Source: G963665185 sp049723905 (GTDB lineage: Bacteria; Desulfobacterota; Desulfovibrionia; Desulfovibrionales; Desulfovibrionaceae). Taken from it: a DNA stretch of 64,000 nucleotides. Positions 8,421 to 16,659 of the stretch are shown in pieces. The DNA lies in NCBI RefSeq assembly GCF_049723905.1, contig NZ_JBJKFD010000001.1, positions 3,844,001 through 3,908,000 of the forward strand, in the 5' to 3' direction. The notes beneath the pieces were generated by a model that made no database searches, had not been told where the DNA came from, and saw nothing but the letters and a program-made list of their open reading frames with translations. Every line of letters starts with the position of its first letter. The stretch's first letter is position 1. Both the position numbers and the translations under genes were made by a program.

Positions 8421-8454
8421 AAAAAGCCGACGGAGATTCCGTCGGCTTTTTTTT
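8421..8454 (+). terminator. Intrinsic terminator
   Basis: Stem AAGCCGACGGA / TCCGTCGGCTT with a three-base loop, followed by an unbroken run of T. It ends a plus-strand transcript that would cover the 8222 ORF. The A-run before the stem means it could also work on the minus strand. Confidence 0.85.
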
Positions 8455-8661
8455 ATGCCGGTTTTCAATGTCTGCTGAGAATGGTGAAAAAAGGCATACT
8501 CCAACCACACAAGGCACTAAAAAAGTCCGCGGGGTCATGGCGCCATGGGGGGCGATGGTTGAAAGGCTATGATAGAAAATTGATCGGGTCGGCGATGGTC
8601 CAACCGTCTTGATGGATGGGGTATCTTGTTGAAATTTTTTAGGTAATGAGCGGATAAACTC

Positions 8662-8940
8662 TCAGCCTTGATGAAGTTCGCGCAAATGGGCAATCACCTT
8701 TGCGCGCAGTTCCAAACTACAAACCTTGTCGTCCACTTCAAAGGCTTCGGGGTCGTCGGATTCGGCCATCATGCTGAGGCATTCGTACACGCCGACAAGC
8801 CCAGCCTGAGACTCGCTGTTCAAGGTTCGTAGCATATCGATAAGCAGTTCCGGCGGGTCTTCTCCCAAAACAACAACCATTCCCTGGTCGTTAAAGTCGA
8901 AATCGAAATACTCCAAAAGAAATGCGGCCATGTCCTGCAT
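8662..8940 (-). CDS. Small acidic protein of unknown function
   Basis: 92 aa, starting MQDMAAFLLEYFDFDFNDQG and strongly acidic throughout (for example MMAESDDPEAFEVDD), with predicted helices and no membrane segment or cysteine cluster. It follows mnmE on the same strand after 92 bp, so it may share its transcript. I recognise no domain. Coding is supported by third-position GC bias and the lack of a better frame. Confidence 0.6.
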   Translation of the reverse strand: MQDMAAFLLEYFDFDFNDQGMVVVLGEDPPELLIDMLRTLNSESQAGLVGVYECLSMMAESDDPEAFEVDDKVCSLELRAKVIAHLRELHQG

Positions 8941-9032
8941 TGGCGCGTCACCTTGCCCGTGTTCGGGGTGTCTGAAATTTGCATTTACGCTTCGCGACTA
9001 ATTTTTACGTAAACAGCCGCATCGATCAATGA

Positions 9033-10436
9033 TTATTTTCCTATGCAAAATCGTGAAAAAATTCTGTCCAGAACATCTTGGGGCGCAATTTCACCGGTTA
9101 TTTCTTCCAGAATGGCCGTCGCGCTTTCCAGGCGCACGCCCAGAATGTCGTAGGGCAGCTCCGCGCCGATATCGTTGCTCAGCTCTTCCAGCTCGCTCAG
9201 GGCGCGTTCCAGTATCTGGCTTTGCCGGGCGTTGGGCACCACGCGGGTGTCCTGCTCTTTGGCTTCCGTGCCCAGCATGGCCGCGATTTTGCCTTCCAGA
9301 GCGTCCAAACCCGCTCCTGTTTCAGCGGATATCCGTACCATGCGGGAAGGGCCGCCTGCAGCCTTTGTGAGCTTTTTCTCAATGTTTTCGCACGAGGCTT
9401 CAGGCAGGTCCGTCCGGTCCATCTTGTTGCAGACCGCCAGGACTTTTTCCGGTCCATGCGAACAATAAAGGTCGATATCCTCGTCCGACAGGGGCGCGGC
9501 GGCATCGATGACCAGCAGGATGAGGTCGGCGTCGGCCAGCAGACTCAGGGAGCGCCGTACACCTTCAGCCTCCACAGCATCGTCTGCCCGGCGCAGTCCC
9601 GCCGTGTCCACCAGGCGCACGGCCATGCCTGCCAGATCGACCTGTTCTTCTATGAAATCCCGTGTGGTTCCCGGTACGTCGGTTACGATGGCCCGGTCGC
9701 GTCCGATGAGTGCGTTGAGCAGGCTGGACTTGCCCGCGTTGACCCGTCCTGCCAGGACCACAAGCGCGCCTTCGCGTTGCAGACGGGTGCGGGCAAAGGC
9801 CTGCACCAGGGTTTGTATTTCCCTGCGCACCGAGGCGATTTGGTCTGCGAAGTCGTCCAGGGGCAGGCATTCCACGTCGTCTTCGGGGAAATCCACGGCC
9901 AGGCAGAGCTGGGCCCTCAAGTCGGAGAGGCTTTCACGCATGGCAGCGACCTGACGCCCCAGCGTGCCTTCCAGCCGTTCGGCGGCAGCCATGGCCGCGC
10001 CGCTGGTGGGCGCGTCGATCAGTTCGGCCACGGCCTCGGCCCGGCTCAGGTCCATGCGTCCGTTCATAAAGGCCCGGTAGGTGAATTCGCCCGGACCTGC
10101 CGGACGTATTCCGGCGGAGAAAAGGGATTCCAGCACCAGCCGGAGCACGGCTGGCGAACCGTGGCAGTGCATTTCCAGCACATCGTCGCCGGTAAAGGAA
10201 TTGGGAGCAGGCATGTAGACGACCATGGCCTCGTCCAGCAAGGTGCCGTCAGCTGCATGCAGATGGCCGTAGTGCAGCCTGTAGGGATCGAAATCCTTGA
10301 AATTTGGGCTGACGGAACGGAACATCCCGTGTCCTGCCTGGCGGGCAAGGGGACCGCTGATGCGGATGATTCCCACGCCTCCGCGTCCCGGCGGGGTGGC
10401 AATGGCGGCTATGGTGTCGTCGTGTGTTGGGTGCAT
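9033..10436 (-). CDS. mnmE: tRNA modification GTPase MnmE
   Basis: 467 aa, the usual MnmE length. The N-terminal folate-binding domain begins DTIAAIATPPGRGGVGIIRISG and includes a conserved GEFTYRAFMNGRMDLSRAE segment. The embedded G domain shows GRVNAGKSSLLN (P-loop), DVPGTTRDFIEE (switch), DTAGLR and NKMD. The C-terminus is the diagnostic CIGK. With MnmG it installs the carboxymethylaminomethyl or related group on U34 of certain tRNAs, in the cytoplasm. A GGAA ribosome site lies eight bases before the ATG. Confidence 0.98.
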   Translation of the reverse strand: MHPTHDDTIAAIATPPGRGGVGIIRISGPLARQAGHGMFRSVSPNFKDFDPYRLHYGHLHAADGTLLDEAMVVYMPAPNSFTGDDVLEMHCHGSPAVLRLVLESLFSAGIRPAGPGEFTYRAFMNGRMDLSRAEAVAELIDAPTSGAAMAAAERLEGTLGRQVAAMRESLSDLRAQLCLAVDFPEDDVECLPLDDFADQIASVRREIQTLVQAFARTRLQREGALVVLAGRVNAGKSSLLNALIGRDRAIVTDVPGTTRDFIEEQVDLAGMAVRLVDTAGLRRADDAVEAEGVRRSLSLLADADLILLVIDAAAPLSDEDIDLYCSHGPEKVLAVCNKMDRTDLPEASCENIEKKLTKAAGGPSRMVRISAETGAGLDALEGKIAAMLGTEAKEQDTRVVPNARQSQILERALSELEELSNDIGAELPYDILGVRLESATAILEEITGEIAPQDVLDRIFSRFCIGK

Positions 10437-10586
10437 GTCTGTTTTTCCGTTTGCGTCATTACAGGGCGGCCCAGAAACGAGCCTGCTGGCCGGGGCGAAA
10501 GAAAGAGGTCCGCCATGTGGGATAAGTCCCGAGACATGGTGCGGAAAGCCCGTCTGTTTTTTCCTAGGGCCTGTGGGGGCCTGTGG

Positions 10587-11588
10587 TTATGGTTCCGTGG
10601 AAATATCCAGGCTGGTTTCGTAAAATTCCACAGGTTCCTGGCTCCGCCGGACTGCATCGGCCCCCTGTTCGGGGCGGGCCGGAACCAACCGGATGCTCCG
10701 GGTGCTCCGGGCCAGATCCTCGGGCGTTTCATCAATGACCAGAATACCTGAATTTTTTGTTGTCCGCACTGTTCCAAGAGGACCGGTTCCGGCAAAGAGC
10801 ATCACCTTTTCCCGCCCATACGGGGGAATGACCTTGAGGTCGAAGCCGTCTTCCAGGTCCGGTACCCGGTAGACCACGCCGCCCTGAAAGCGGTTGGCGT
10901 GGCGCATGGGATTGGGCAGAAGCTGGATGAGCCGGCCTGCAACGTCCTTGTAGGCCAGCAACGCGTAAAAGGGTTTGTTGCCCTTCAGGTAGACGCGAAC
11001 CACCTCGCCGCTACGGTAGCTGTCCTTGTCTGTCCAGAGGCGGATTGTCAAGGGGGCTGCGGGATCTTCCGGCAGGGAGCCATGGAGATTTTTCCCGGAA
11101 GCCTCGGGGACCACCTCGGCGAGAATGCGCGTCCGGTAACATTGTCCGGCTGTGGGGTCCTGGTGCCAGGCGCTTTCCAGCACTTCCAGCACCCGCACAT
11201 CGGCCCGGGCGTAGGAACGGATGAGGTCTTCACGCAGAACGTTGTCGCGCACGGTTACCGACGAGGAAATATGGCTGCGGACCAAACGCGCGGCCTGGTC
11301 CCGGGCGCGTTGCATGGCGGTATCGCGGGTCTGGCGACGCGACGCATCGTCTCCCATGCAGGCCGTGCCTTCGGCCCGGACAATGGAAGAGGGCCGCTGC
11401 ATTGCTTTGCCGGGTGCGCTGCCCTCCTGCGTTGCTTCAGCCGTGGTGGAACCGAACGCGATTGCAAACGTGACTGCAAAGGCCAGGGGCAGGCAAACCA
11501 AAAGTGCCCGAAAAACTCTCCCTGCCGAGGGCGCGGTTCGTGTGGTCAGCCCGGTGCGTACGGCCCGTGGGAATGCAAGCCAGAACAC
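10587..11588 (-). CDS. DUF4384-containing exported protein
   Basis: About 333 aa if the GTG at 11588 is used, which follows an AGGG and lies just after the stop of the lipoprotein gene; an upstream extension would overlap that gene almost entirely. Residues 30-55 are a hydrophobic export signal (VFRALLVCLPLAFAVTFAI). A region around SIVRAEGTACMGDDASRRQT resembles the N-terminal domain often paired with DUF4384, and the C-terminal part is DUF4384 itself (LWTDKDSYRSGEVVRVYLKG, LIQLLPNP, PPYGREKVMLFA). Its cellular role is unknown. It is probably co-transcribed with the lipoprotein gene. Confidence 0.75.
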   Translation of the reverse strand: MFWLAFPRAVRTGLTTRTAPSAGRVFRALLVCLPLAFAVTFAIAFGSTTAEATQEGSAPGKAMQRPSSIVRAEGTACMGDDASRRQTRDTAMQRARDQAARLVRSHISSSVTVRDNVLREDLIRSYARADVRVLEVLESAWHQDPTAGQCYRTRILAEVVPEASGKNLHGSLPEDPAAPLTIRLWTDKDSYRSGEVVRVYLKGNKPFYALLAYKDVAGRLIQLLPNPMRHANRFQGGVVYRVPDLEDGFDLKVIPPYGREKVMLFAGTGPLGTVRTTKNSGILVIDETPEDLARSTRSIRLVPARPEQGADAVRRSQEPVEFYETSLDISTEP

Positions 11589-11599
11589 TACCCTGTCCG

Positions 11600-12109
11600 T
11601 CAGTCGGTAAAGTAGTCGGCTGGCAGTGCCTTGCGGACTGCACCTTCGGCCCAGTCGGCCAGCTCTTTGGAAATCTTGGCGCGCATCTCCCGGGCCGATT
11701 CCGGGGCAAGGTCTGCGCACAAACTGTACATCAGCTTTCCGCGGCTTGAGCCCCGCGAGGGCAGGTCCTGGCGGTCTATGTGGCAGGCCACGAGCTGGGA
11801 TGCCAGATAGTCGCGGTAGGCCGAGCCGAAGTCCTGCAGTTCCTCGTTGCAATAGCCGCGGTAATAGTAGGCCGTGGCCTTGTGGCTGAGGTTGCGGTCT
11901 TTGAGGATGACTTCGGTATAGTAGGGAAGGGCGTCGTTGATGCGGCCTTCCTTGCGCAGGGCATTTGCCCGGTCATAGTCGGAATCCGCAGTGGTTGTTT
12001 TGGATGCACAACCGGCGCCCAGAAAGGCCAGGAGAAGTACGGCGATAACTCCGAAAACGAAGGGCTTTTTGTTTGTTCTGCGGGTAAAAGGCGGAACAAT
12101 ATTGCGCAT
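11600..12109 (-). CDS. Lipoprotein with TPR-like repeats
   Basis: 169 aa. A basic N-terminus and hydrophobic segment lead to the lipobox LGAGC, so the mature protein would be lipidated. The middle (YDRANALRKEGRINDALPYY, then KATAYYYRGYCNEELQDFG) has the spacing and aromatic pattern of tetratricopeptide repeats, suggesting a scaffold. It lies 11 bp before the assigned start of the DUF4384 gene, so the two may act together. No more specific family is recognised. Confidence 0.75.
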   Translation of the reverse strand: MRNIVPPFTRRTNKKPFVFGVIAVLLLAFLGAGCASKTTTADSDYDRANALRKEGRINDALPYYTEVILKDRNLSHKATAYYYRGYCNEELQDFGSAYRDYLASQLVACHIDRQDLPSRGSSRGKLMYSLCADLAPESAREMRAKISKELADWAEGAVRKALPADYFTD

Positions 12110-12307
12110 GTCGTGTCTCCAGATGGTTCAGGTGCGTCGAAAAAACTGCTCTACTATAGCCTGCCCGTGGCTGGATGCAAAGGCCGGAAAGCAGGCCGAA
12201 AAGCATTTCAGGTCGGTCCGGTGGGACGGCTCCATTCCGTCGGCCAGCAGCCGTTGCCCTGGGGAAAACGTTGTTTTGAATGTCCGTTTGCAGCCGGAAC
12301 AGCCCTG

Positions 12308-13600
12308 CTATTCGGCAGGCCCTTCTCCGGGGGTGTCTACAAAGTAGTTGAGCTGCGTTCTCGGATTGAGATAGCGGAAAATTTCCGGTGGCAGCTCGTA
12401 GGGAGCGATGCTCCGGACCACGTCTAGTTCCGGGTCCTCCTCCATTCCGAAGATGATGGCTTCGTCTTTGGGGATTTCCGGGTCGTAGATGAGCAGGGAC
12501 GGCTTGAGCGGGTTGTCCGGATTGACCGCAATGACGATGGCAAGAACGTCGTTGGACAGCTGCACGATGGTGCCGGGAGGGTAGATGCCGATGCAGCGGA
12601 TGAACGAGGAGAGCACGTTCATGTCCAGAAAGTTTTTCTGCTTGGCAAACATGTAGGACAGGGCCTGATACGGGGTCAGCGCCTTGGCTTGGCTGGGATT
12701 GTTGACCAGGTTGTCGTACATGTCCGCAATGGCAGCGATGCGGGCGGAGAGCGAGATCTTGCTGCCGTTCAGCGCCTTGGGATAGCCCTTGCCGTTCATG
12801 CGTTCGTGGTGCTGAAAGATGACCTTAAGCGCTTCGTTGGAAAAGGTCTTGGCCTTGAGCGCGATTTCCACACCGTACTTGGGATGCAGGTGGATGATCT
12901 GCAGCTCCAGCTTGGTGAATGGCGGCGGTTTGCGCAGAATTTTCTTTTCTATGCGGCATTTGCCCACGTCGTGGAACAAGGCTCCCATGCCCAGGTCCTT
13001 GAGCTGTTCCGTGGAGAATTTCATTTCCTTGCCTATCATGAGGGCGAGCACCGACACGTTCAGGGCGTGGAAGTACATGCCCTCCTCGGTGGCCTTGGAT
13101 TCCATGAGGTGGACCACGGCGTCGGTTTCGTCCATGAATGTGGCGACCATTTCGTCCACCAGCTCGTGCGCCTGTTCCACAGCCTGGGTGGAACCGCTGA
13201 TGATGCCGTTGAGCATGGTGGGGACGTTGGCAATGCTCTTCTGGTATTTTTCCTCGCAGCGGGCAATTTCCTTGCGCTTGGCCTTGAGTTTTTCAATGCG
13301 CTGCTGCTTGATCTTCCACATCTCCTCGGTGGCCGGGTCTTTCTCCGCCTTTTCCTCTTTGGGCTTCTTCTTCATCTGGGCCGGCTTCTGCGAGCTGGGC
13401 AGGGCGTCGCTTTTGGAGGGGACGCAAATCACTTCCTCTATTCCGGCGTCGCGAAGCATCTGTATCTGCTGGACGTTTTTGATCTTGAACCGGTTGAAAA
13501 GAAAAGGATGGTTGAACCACAGGCTTTCCATCCTGATGAAAACACCCGGTTTGAGCTGGTCGATATGTACCCGGTACTCGGGGATATTGAATGTGGGCAT
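12308..13600 (-). CDS. HD-GYP cyclic-di-GMP phosphodiesterase with DUF3391 N-terminus
   Basis: 430 aa. Residues 1-60 match the DUF3391 domain often found before HD-GYP. A lysine-rich coiled linker (about 75-115) follows, then the HD-GYP domain: HDVGKCRIEKKIL, HPKYGVEIALK and HHERMNGKGYP, with the later RIAAIADMYDNLVN segment. The HD metal ligands and the GYP triad are intact, so hydrolysis of cyclic di-GMP is likely. There is no receiver or membrane segment. It may affect motility or the exopolysaccharide gene that follows on the same strand. Confidence 0.93.
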   Translation of the reverse strand: MPTFNIPEYRVHIDQLKPGVFIRMESLWFNHPFLFNRFKIKNVQQIQMLRDAGIEEVICVPSKSDALPSSQKPAQMKKKPKEEKAEKDPATEEMWKIKQQRIEKLKAKRKEIARCEEKYQKSIANVPTMLNGIISGSTQAVEQAHELVDEMVATFMDETDAVVHLMESKATEEGMYFHALNVSVLALMIGKEMKFSTEQLKDLGMGALFHDVGKCRIEKKILRKPPPFTKLELQIIHLHPKYGVEIALKAKTFSNEALKVIFQHHERMNGKGYPKALNGSKISLSARIAAIADMYDNLVNNPSQAKALTPYQALSYMFAKQKNFLDMNVLSSFIRCIGIYPPGTIVQLSNDVLAIVIAVNPDNPLKPSLLIYDPEIPKDEAIIFGMEEDPELDVVRSIAPYELPPEIFRYLNPRTQLNYFVDTPGEGPAE

Positions 13601-13740
13601 GAAGCAGCGCCTTAATTTTCAACTATTCATTTCGAAGGGAACAACATCCTAGCGCAGGAAGAAGTAGGAGTCACCTCAAGGAGAGGAAAAAAAGTACGAT
13701 CGGGCAGTCATAAAAAGCGCTCCCTGCTTGCCGCTTTATT

Positions 13741-15654
13741 TTAACATTTGAAAATACTGGTATTTTCTTCCGGCGTATATTCGGGGACCATTTCCACCAG
13801 CTTTTTCTTTATGCCCCGATTGTTGAAATCGCGTGCCAGGGCAAGAAGTTCGTCGATGCGCGCATCCAGCCAGCTTTCCAGCTCCGCCCGGGTGGCGTGC
13901 CCATACCAGGGGCCGTCCGCCCGCAGCTCCATGATTTTCCCGTGGGTGGTCTCAACAACATCTTCGCCCTCGGTGATCAACTCCTCGTAGAGTTTTTCCC
14001 CGTCGCGCAGGCCGGTGAATTTTATGGTGATGTCCCTGTCCGGGTCCTTGCCGGAAAGGCGGATGAGGTCGCGCGCCATGTCCGCTATTTTTACGGGCTG
14101 GCCCATCTTGAGCAGGAACAGCTCTCCCTGCCCGCCCATGGCACCGGCCTGCAGGATAAGCTGGGAAGCCTCGGGAATGGTCATAAAATAGCGCGTTACT
14201 TCCGGGTGGGTCACGGTGACCGGGCCGCCCCGGCGTATCTGTTCCAGAAACAGGGGGATGACCGAGCCTGACGAGCCGATGACGTTGCCGAAACGCACGG
14301 CCATGAACTTGGTGGGGCCGCCGATGAGCGATTGCAGGATGATTTCCGTAACCCGCTTGGAAGTGCCCATGACGTTGGTGGGGCGAACCGCCTTGTCTGT
14401 GGAGACCAGAACGAACCGCTCCACCTTGTGGCGAACGGCAGTGCGCATTACGGCCCGGCTGGCCACGATGTTGTTGGTTACGGCCTCCCACGGGTTTTTT
14501 TCCAGCAGGGGGACGTGTTTGTAGGCGGCCGCGTGAAATACGACCTGCGGCTTGTGTTCGGTAAATGTTTTTTCCAGCAGCTTCTGGTCCTGGAGCTGGC
14601 CGAGCACGGTCAGGTAGTTTTCAAAGCCGTGGCCGTGGTGCAGCTCCATCTGGATGGAGTAGAGGTTGAACTCGCTGGAATCGAACAGGATAAGCAGCTT
14701 GGGTGCAAAACGTATGATCTGGCGGCACAGTTCCGACCCGATGGACCCGCCGCAGCCCGTGACCATCACGACCTTGTCCGTGATGTAGCCGCTGATGCGT
14801 TCCGTTTCCAGGTCCACCTGCTCGCGGCCCAGCAAGTCCTGCAAATTGACGTCGCGCAGGGCCTTTACGCTGACCTTGCCGTCGATGAGCTCGCCCAGGC
14901 TGGGCAGGGTGCGGTAGCGCAGCCCGGCCTGTTCGCACTGCTCCATCATGGTCCGCATCTCGTCGCCCGTGGCCGAAGGGCGGGCAATAAGCACTTCCTC
15001 GGCATTTTCCTGGCGGGCAAAGTCGGCCAGCTTGGATATTTCGCCCAGCACCGGGGTGCCGTGGATCAGGCGTCCCCATCGGGCCGGGTTGTCGTCCAGA
15101 AAGCCCACGGGCAGATAGCCCAGGTTCTGCTTCAACATTTCCCGAAGAATCTGCTCTCCGGCCAGTCCCGCGCCCAGAATGATGATGCGCTTGCCCTGCC
15201 GGGGTTTTCTGACCAGATGCAGCAGGTCGGCTCCAAAGCCGCGCAGTGAACCGGCTTCGAAATAGCGGCGGATGCCGAGGCGCAGCCCGGTGGTGAGAAA
15301 AATGGTCAGCAGGCAGTCTATGAGAAAAATGGAGCGGGGAAAGTCGCTGAAACCGCGCACATACAGGATGACCGCCACCAGCACCAGGGAGGCCGCACCG
15401 GCCGCCTTGCCCAGGTTCAGCAGTTCGTAAAAGCTGGTATAGCGCCACATGCCCCTGTATTGGCCGAACAGAAAGTAGATTCCGCTTTTGATAAGGACAA
15501 AGAGCGGCAGAACCGTGAACATCTGGGCCAGAAAGAAAAACTCAGGCGTGAATTCAAAACGCGCCAGATAGGCAAGACAGACGGAAAAGGCGAACAGGAT
15601 GGCATCGCCGGAAACCATAAGGTAGAAATTCTTGTTCCTGAATTGAGCTTTCAT
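13741..15654 (-). CDS. Membrane-bound nucleoside-diphosphate-sugar 4,6-dehydratase (FlaA1/PglF/CapD family)
   Basis: 637 aa. Four to five N-terminal membrane helices (about 10-135), then a CoA-binding-like Rossmann domain with ILGAGLAGEQILREML, then the extended SDR catalytic domain: TGCGGSIGSELCRQI, AAAYKHVPLLEKNP and STDKAVRPTNVMGTSKR. The usual catalytic Tyr of SDR enzymes is Met in the long PglF/WbpM-type enzymes, and MGTSK fits that. The expected reaction is dehydration of UDP-N-acetylglucosamine to the 4-keto-6-deoxy sugar for surface glycans or flagellin glycosylation. Length and order match the long-form family. Confidence 0.93.
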   Translation of the reverse strand: MKAQFRNKNFYLMVSGDAILFAFSVCLAYLARFEFTPEFFFLAQMFTVLPLFVLIKSGIYFLFGQYRGMWRYTSFYELLNLGKAAGAASLVLVAVILYVRGFSDFPRSIFLIDCLLTIFLTTGLRLGIRRYFEAGSLRGFGADLLHLVRKPRQGKRIIILGAGLAGEQILREMLKQNLGYLPVGFLDDNPARWGRLIHGTPVLGEISKLADFARQENAEEVLIARPSATGDEMRTMMEQCEQAGLRYRTLPSLGELIDGKVSVKALRDVNLQDLLGREQVDLETERISGYITDKVVMVTGCGGSIGSELCRQIIRFAPKLLILFDSSEFNLYSIQMELHHGHGFENYLTVLGQLQDQKLLEKTFTEHKPQVVFHAAAYKHVPLLEKNPWEAVTNNIVASRAVMRTAVRHKVERFVLVSTDKAVRPTNVMGTSKRVTEIILQSLIGGPTKFMAVRFGNVIGSSGSVIPLFLEQIRRGGPVTVTHPEVTRYFMTIPEASQLILQAGAMGGQGELFLLKMGQPVKIADMARDLIRLSGKDPDRDITIKFTGLRDGEKLYEELITEGEDVVETTHGKIMELRADGPWYGHATRAELESWLDARIDELLALARDFNNRGIKKKLVEMVPEYTPEENTSIFKC

Positions 15655-15741
15655 TAACGGCCTTGGTGAAGTGAGTTGGAATACGGTTCCCCGGCGCTGT
15701 GTCCCATTTTGGGGAGGGGCATTGAATCCATTGCGTCCGGT

Positions 15742-15829
15742 CCGGGTTGCTGGAAAAAAGCACGATAACGTTGTTGCTTCACAAACTCAACTTGGTGTCT
15801 TGCTCTCGCACGCTTTCCTGCAGCCCGGG
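15742..15829 (+). repeat. Degenerate copy of the covarying palindrome family
   Basis: The outer ends CCGGGTTGCTGG and CCTGCAGCCCGG pair. The family segments CACGATAACGTTGTTGCTTC and CTTGCTCTCGCACGCTTTC are present, but the central GCGTA hairpin is missing. It lies upstream of the dehydratase gene. Confidence 0.6.
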
Positions 15830-15926
15830 AAGAAAGAAACATAATAAGGCCTTAGTTCTCGTAATTTCTTTGGGCAGCCTAGAAAATATGAGTTTGCAGG
15901 GAGAGTCTTTGTGCTGTTTCGATATT

Positions 15927-16567
15927 AAAAATTTCTGGAAAGGGGAGCGCAGGGGAAGAACCTCTTTTAAGAGATTTCAGGCTGCCGGGAAAGGTCCAAT
16001 AGCTTCGTTGCTGCGGTAAAAATAAAGTCTCTCGTGTACTTGAAGAGTACACATAGCGATTTATTTCCCCTTACGCCTTGCCAGACTGACGATAAAGGTA
16101 CGATAGCGGCGTTGCTTCAAAAAAAACAAGCCCTTGCGTATAAGGAAATACGCGTCGATCTTGTTTTTTTCTTGCGTCTTGCTCTCGCACTCTTTTTCGT
16201 CAGTCTGGAAGAATTAATTGTGTTGTCTTATCTAGTTGAATAAAAATTTCTGGAAAGGGGAGCGCAGGGGAAGAACCTCTTTTAAGAGGTTTCAGGCTGC
16301 CGGGAAAGGTCCAATAGCTTCGTTGCTGCGGTAAAAATAAAGTCTCTCGTGTACTTGAAGAGTACACATAGCGATTTATTTTCCCTTACGCCTTGCCAGA
16401 CTGACGATAAAGGTACGATAGCGGCGTTGCTTCAAAAAAAAAACAAGCCCTTGCGTATCAGGAAATACGCGTCGATCTTGTTTTTTTCTTGCGTCTTGCT
16501 CTCGCACTCTTTTTCGTCAGTCTGGAAGAATTAATTTGTGCTGTCTTATCTGATCAAATTAAATAAT
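15927..16567. repeat. Tandem direct repeat of about 315-326 bp
   Basis: Two near-identical units (15927-16241 and 16242-16567), both starting AAAAATTTCTGGAAAGG; a third partial unit starts at 16568. Each unit carries two different members of the palindrome family back to back, at 15978-16080 plus 16081-16208, and at 16293-16395 plus 16396-16525. The units differ by only a few bases, so the duplication is recent. No unit has a credible ORF. Confidence 0.9.
16081..16208 (+). repeat. Full copy of the covarying palindrome family (arms A-run/CTTGT)
   Basis: The outer arms CCAGACTGACGATAAAG and CTTTTTCGTCAGTCTGG pair closely. The inner arms AAAAAAACAAG and CTTGTTTTTTT pair perfectly. The apical hairpin is GCGTAT/ATACGC. 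A second copy with the same fold is at 16396-16525. The neighbouring member at 15978-16080 has arms AAATAAA/TTTATTT and apex GTGTACT/AGTACAC, a different sequence with the same structure. Confidence 0.85.
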
Positions 16568-16589
16568 AAAAATTTCTGGAAAGGGGAGC

Positions 16590-16630
16590 GCGAGGGGAAA
16601 ACCTCTTTAAAAAGAGGTTCTTCCCCTCGC
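16590..16630 (-). terminator. Terminator-like hairpin of the DUF748 gene
   Basis: GCGAGGGGAA...CCTCTTT pairs with AAGAGGTTC...CCCCTCGC across a short A-rich loop. It sits 30 bp past the stop of the minus-strand gene at 16660. The same hairpin type recurs at 46144 and 48331. Confidence 0.65.
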
Positions 16631-16659
16631 TCATTCTTTATTTCCTCCACCCTACATCA

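Noticed and set aside
15927..16567. Repeats considered as a CRISPR array
   Set aside because: Units are over 300 bp, only two, without unique spacers and without cas genes.
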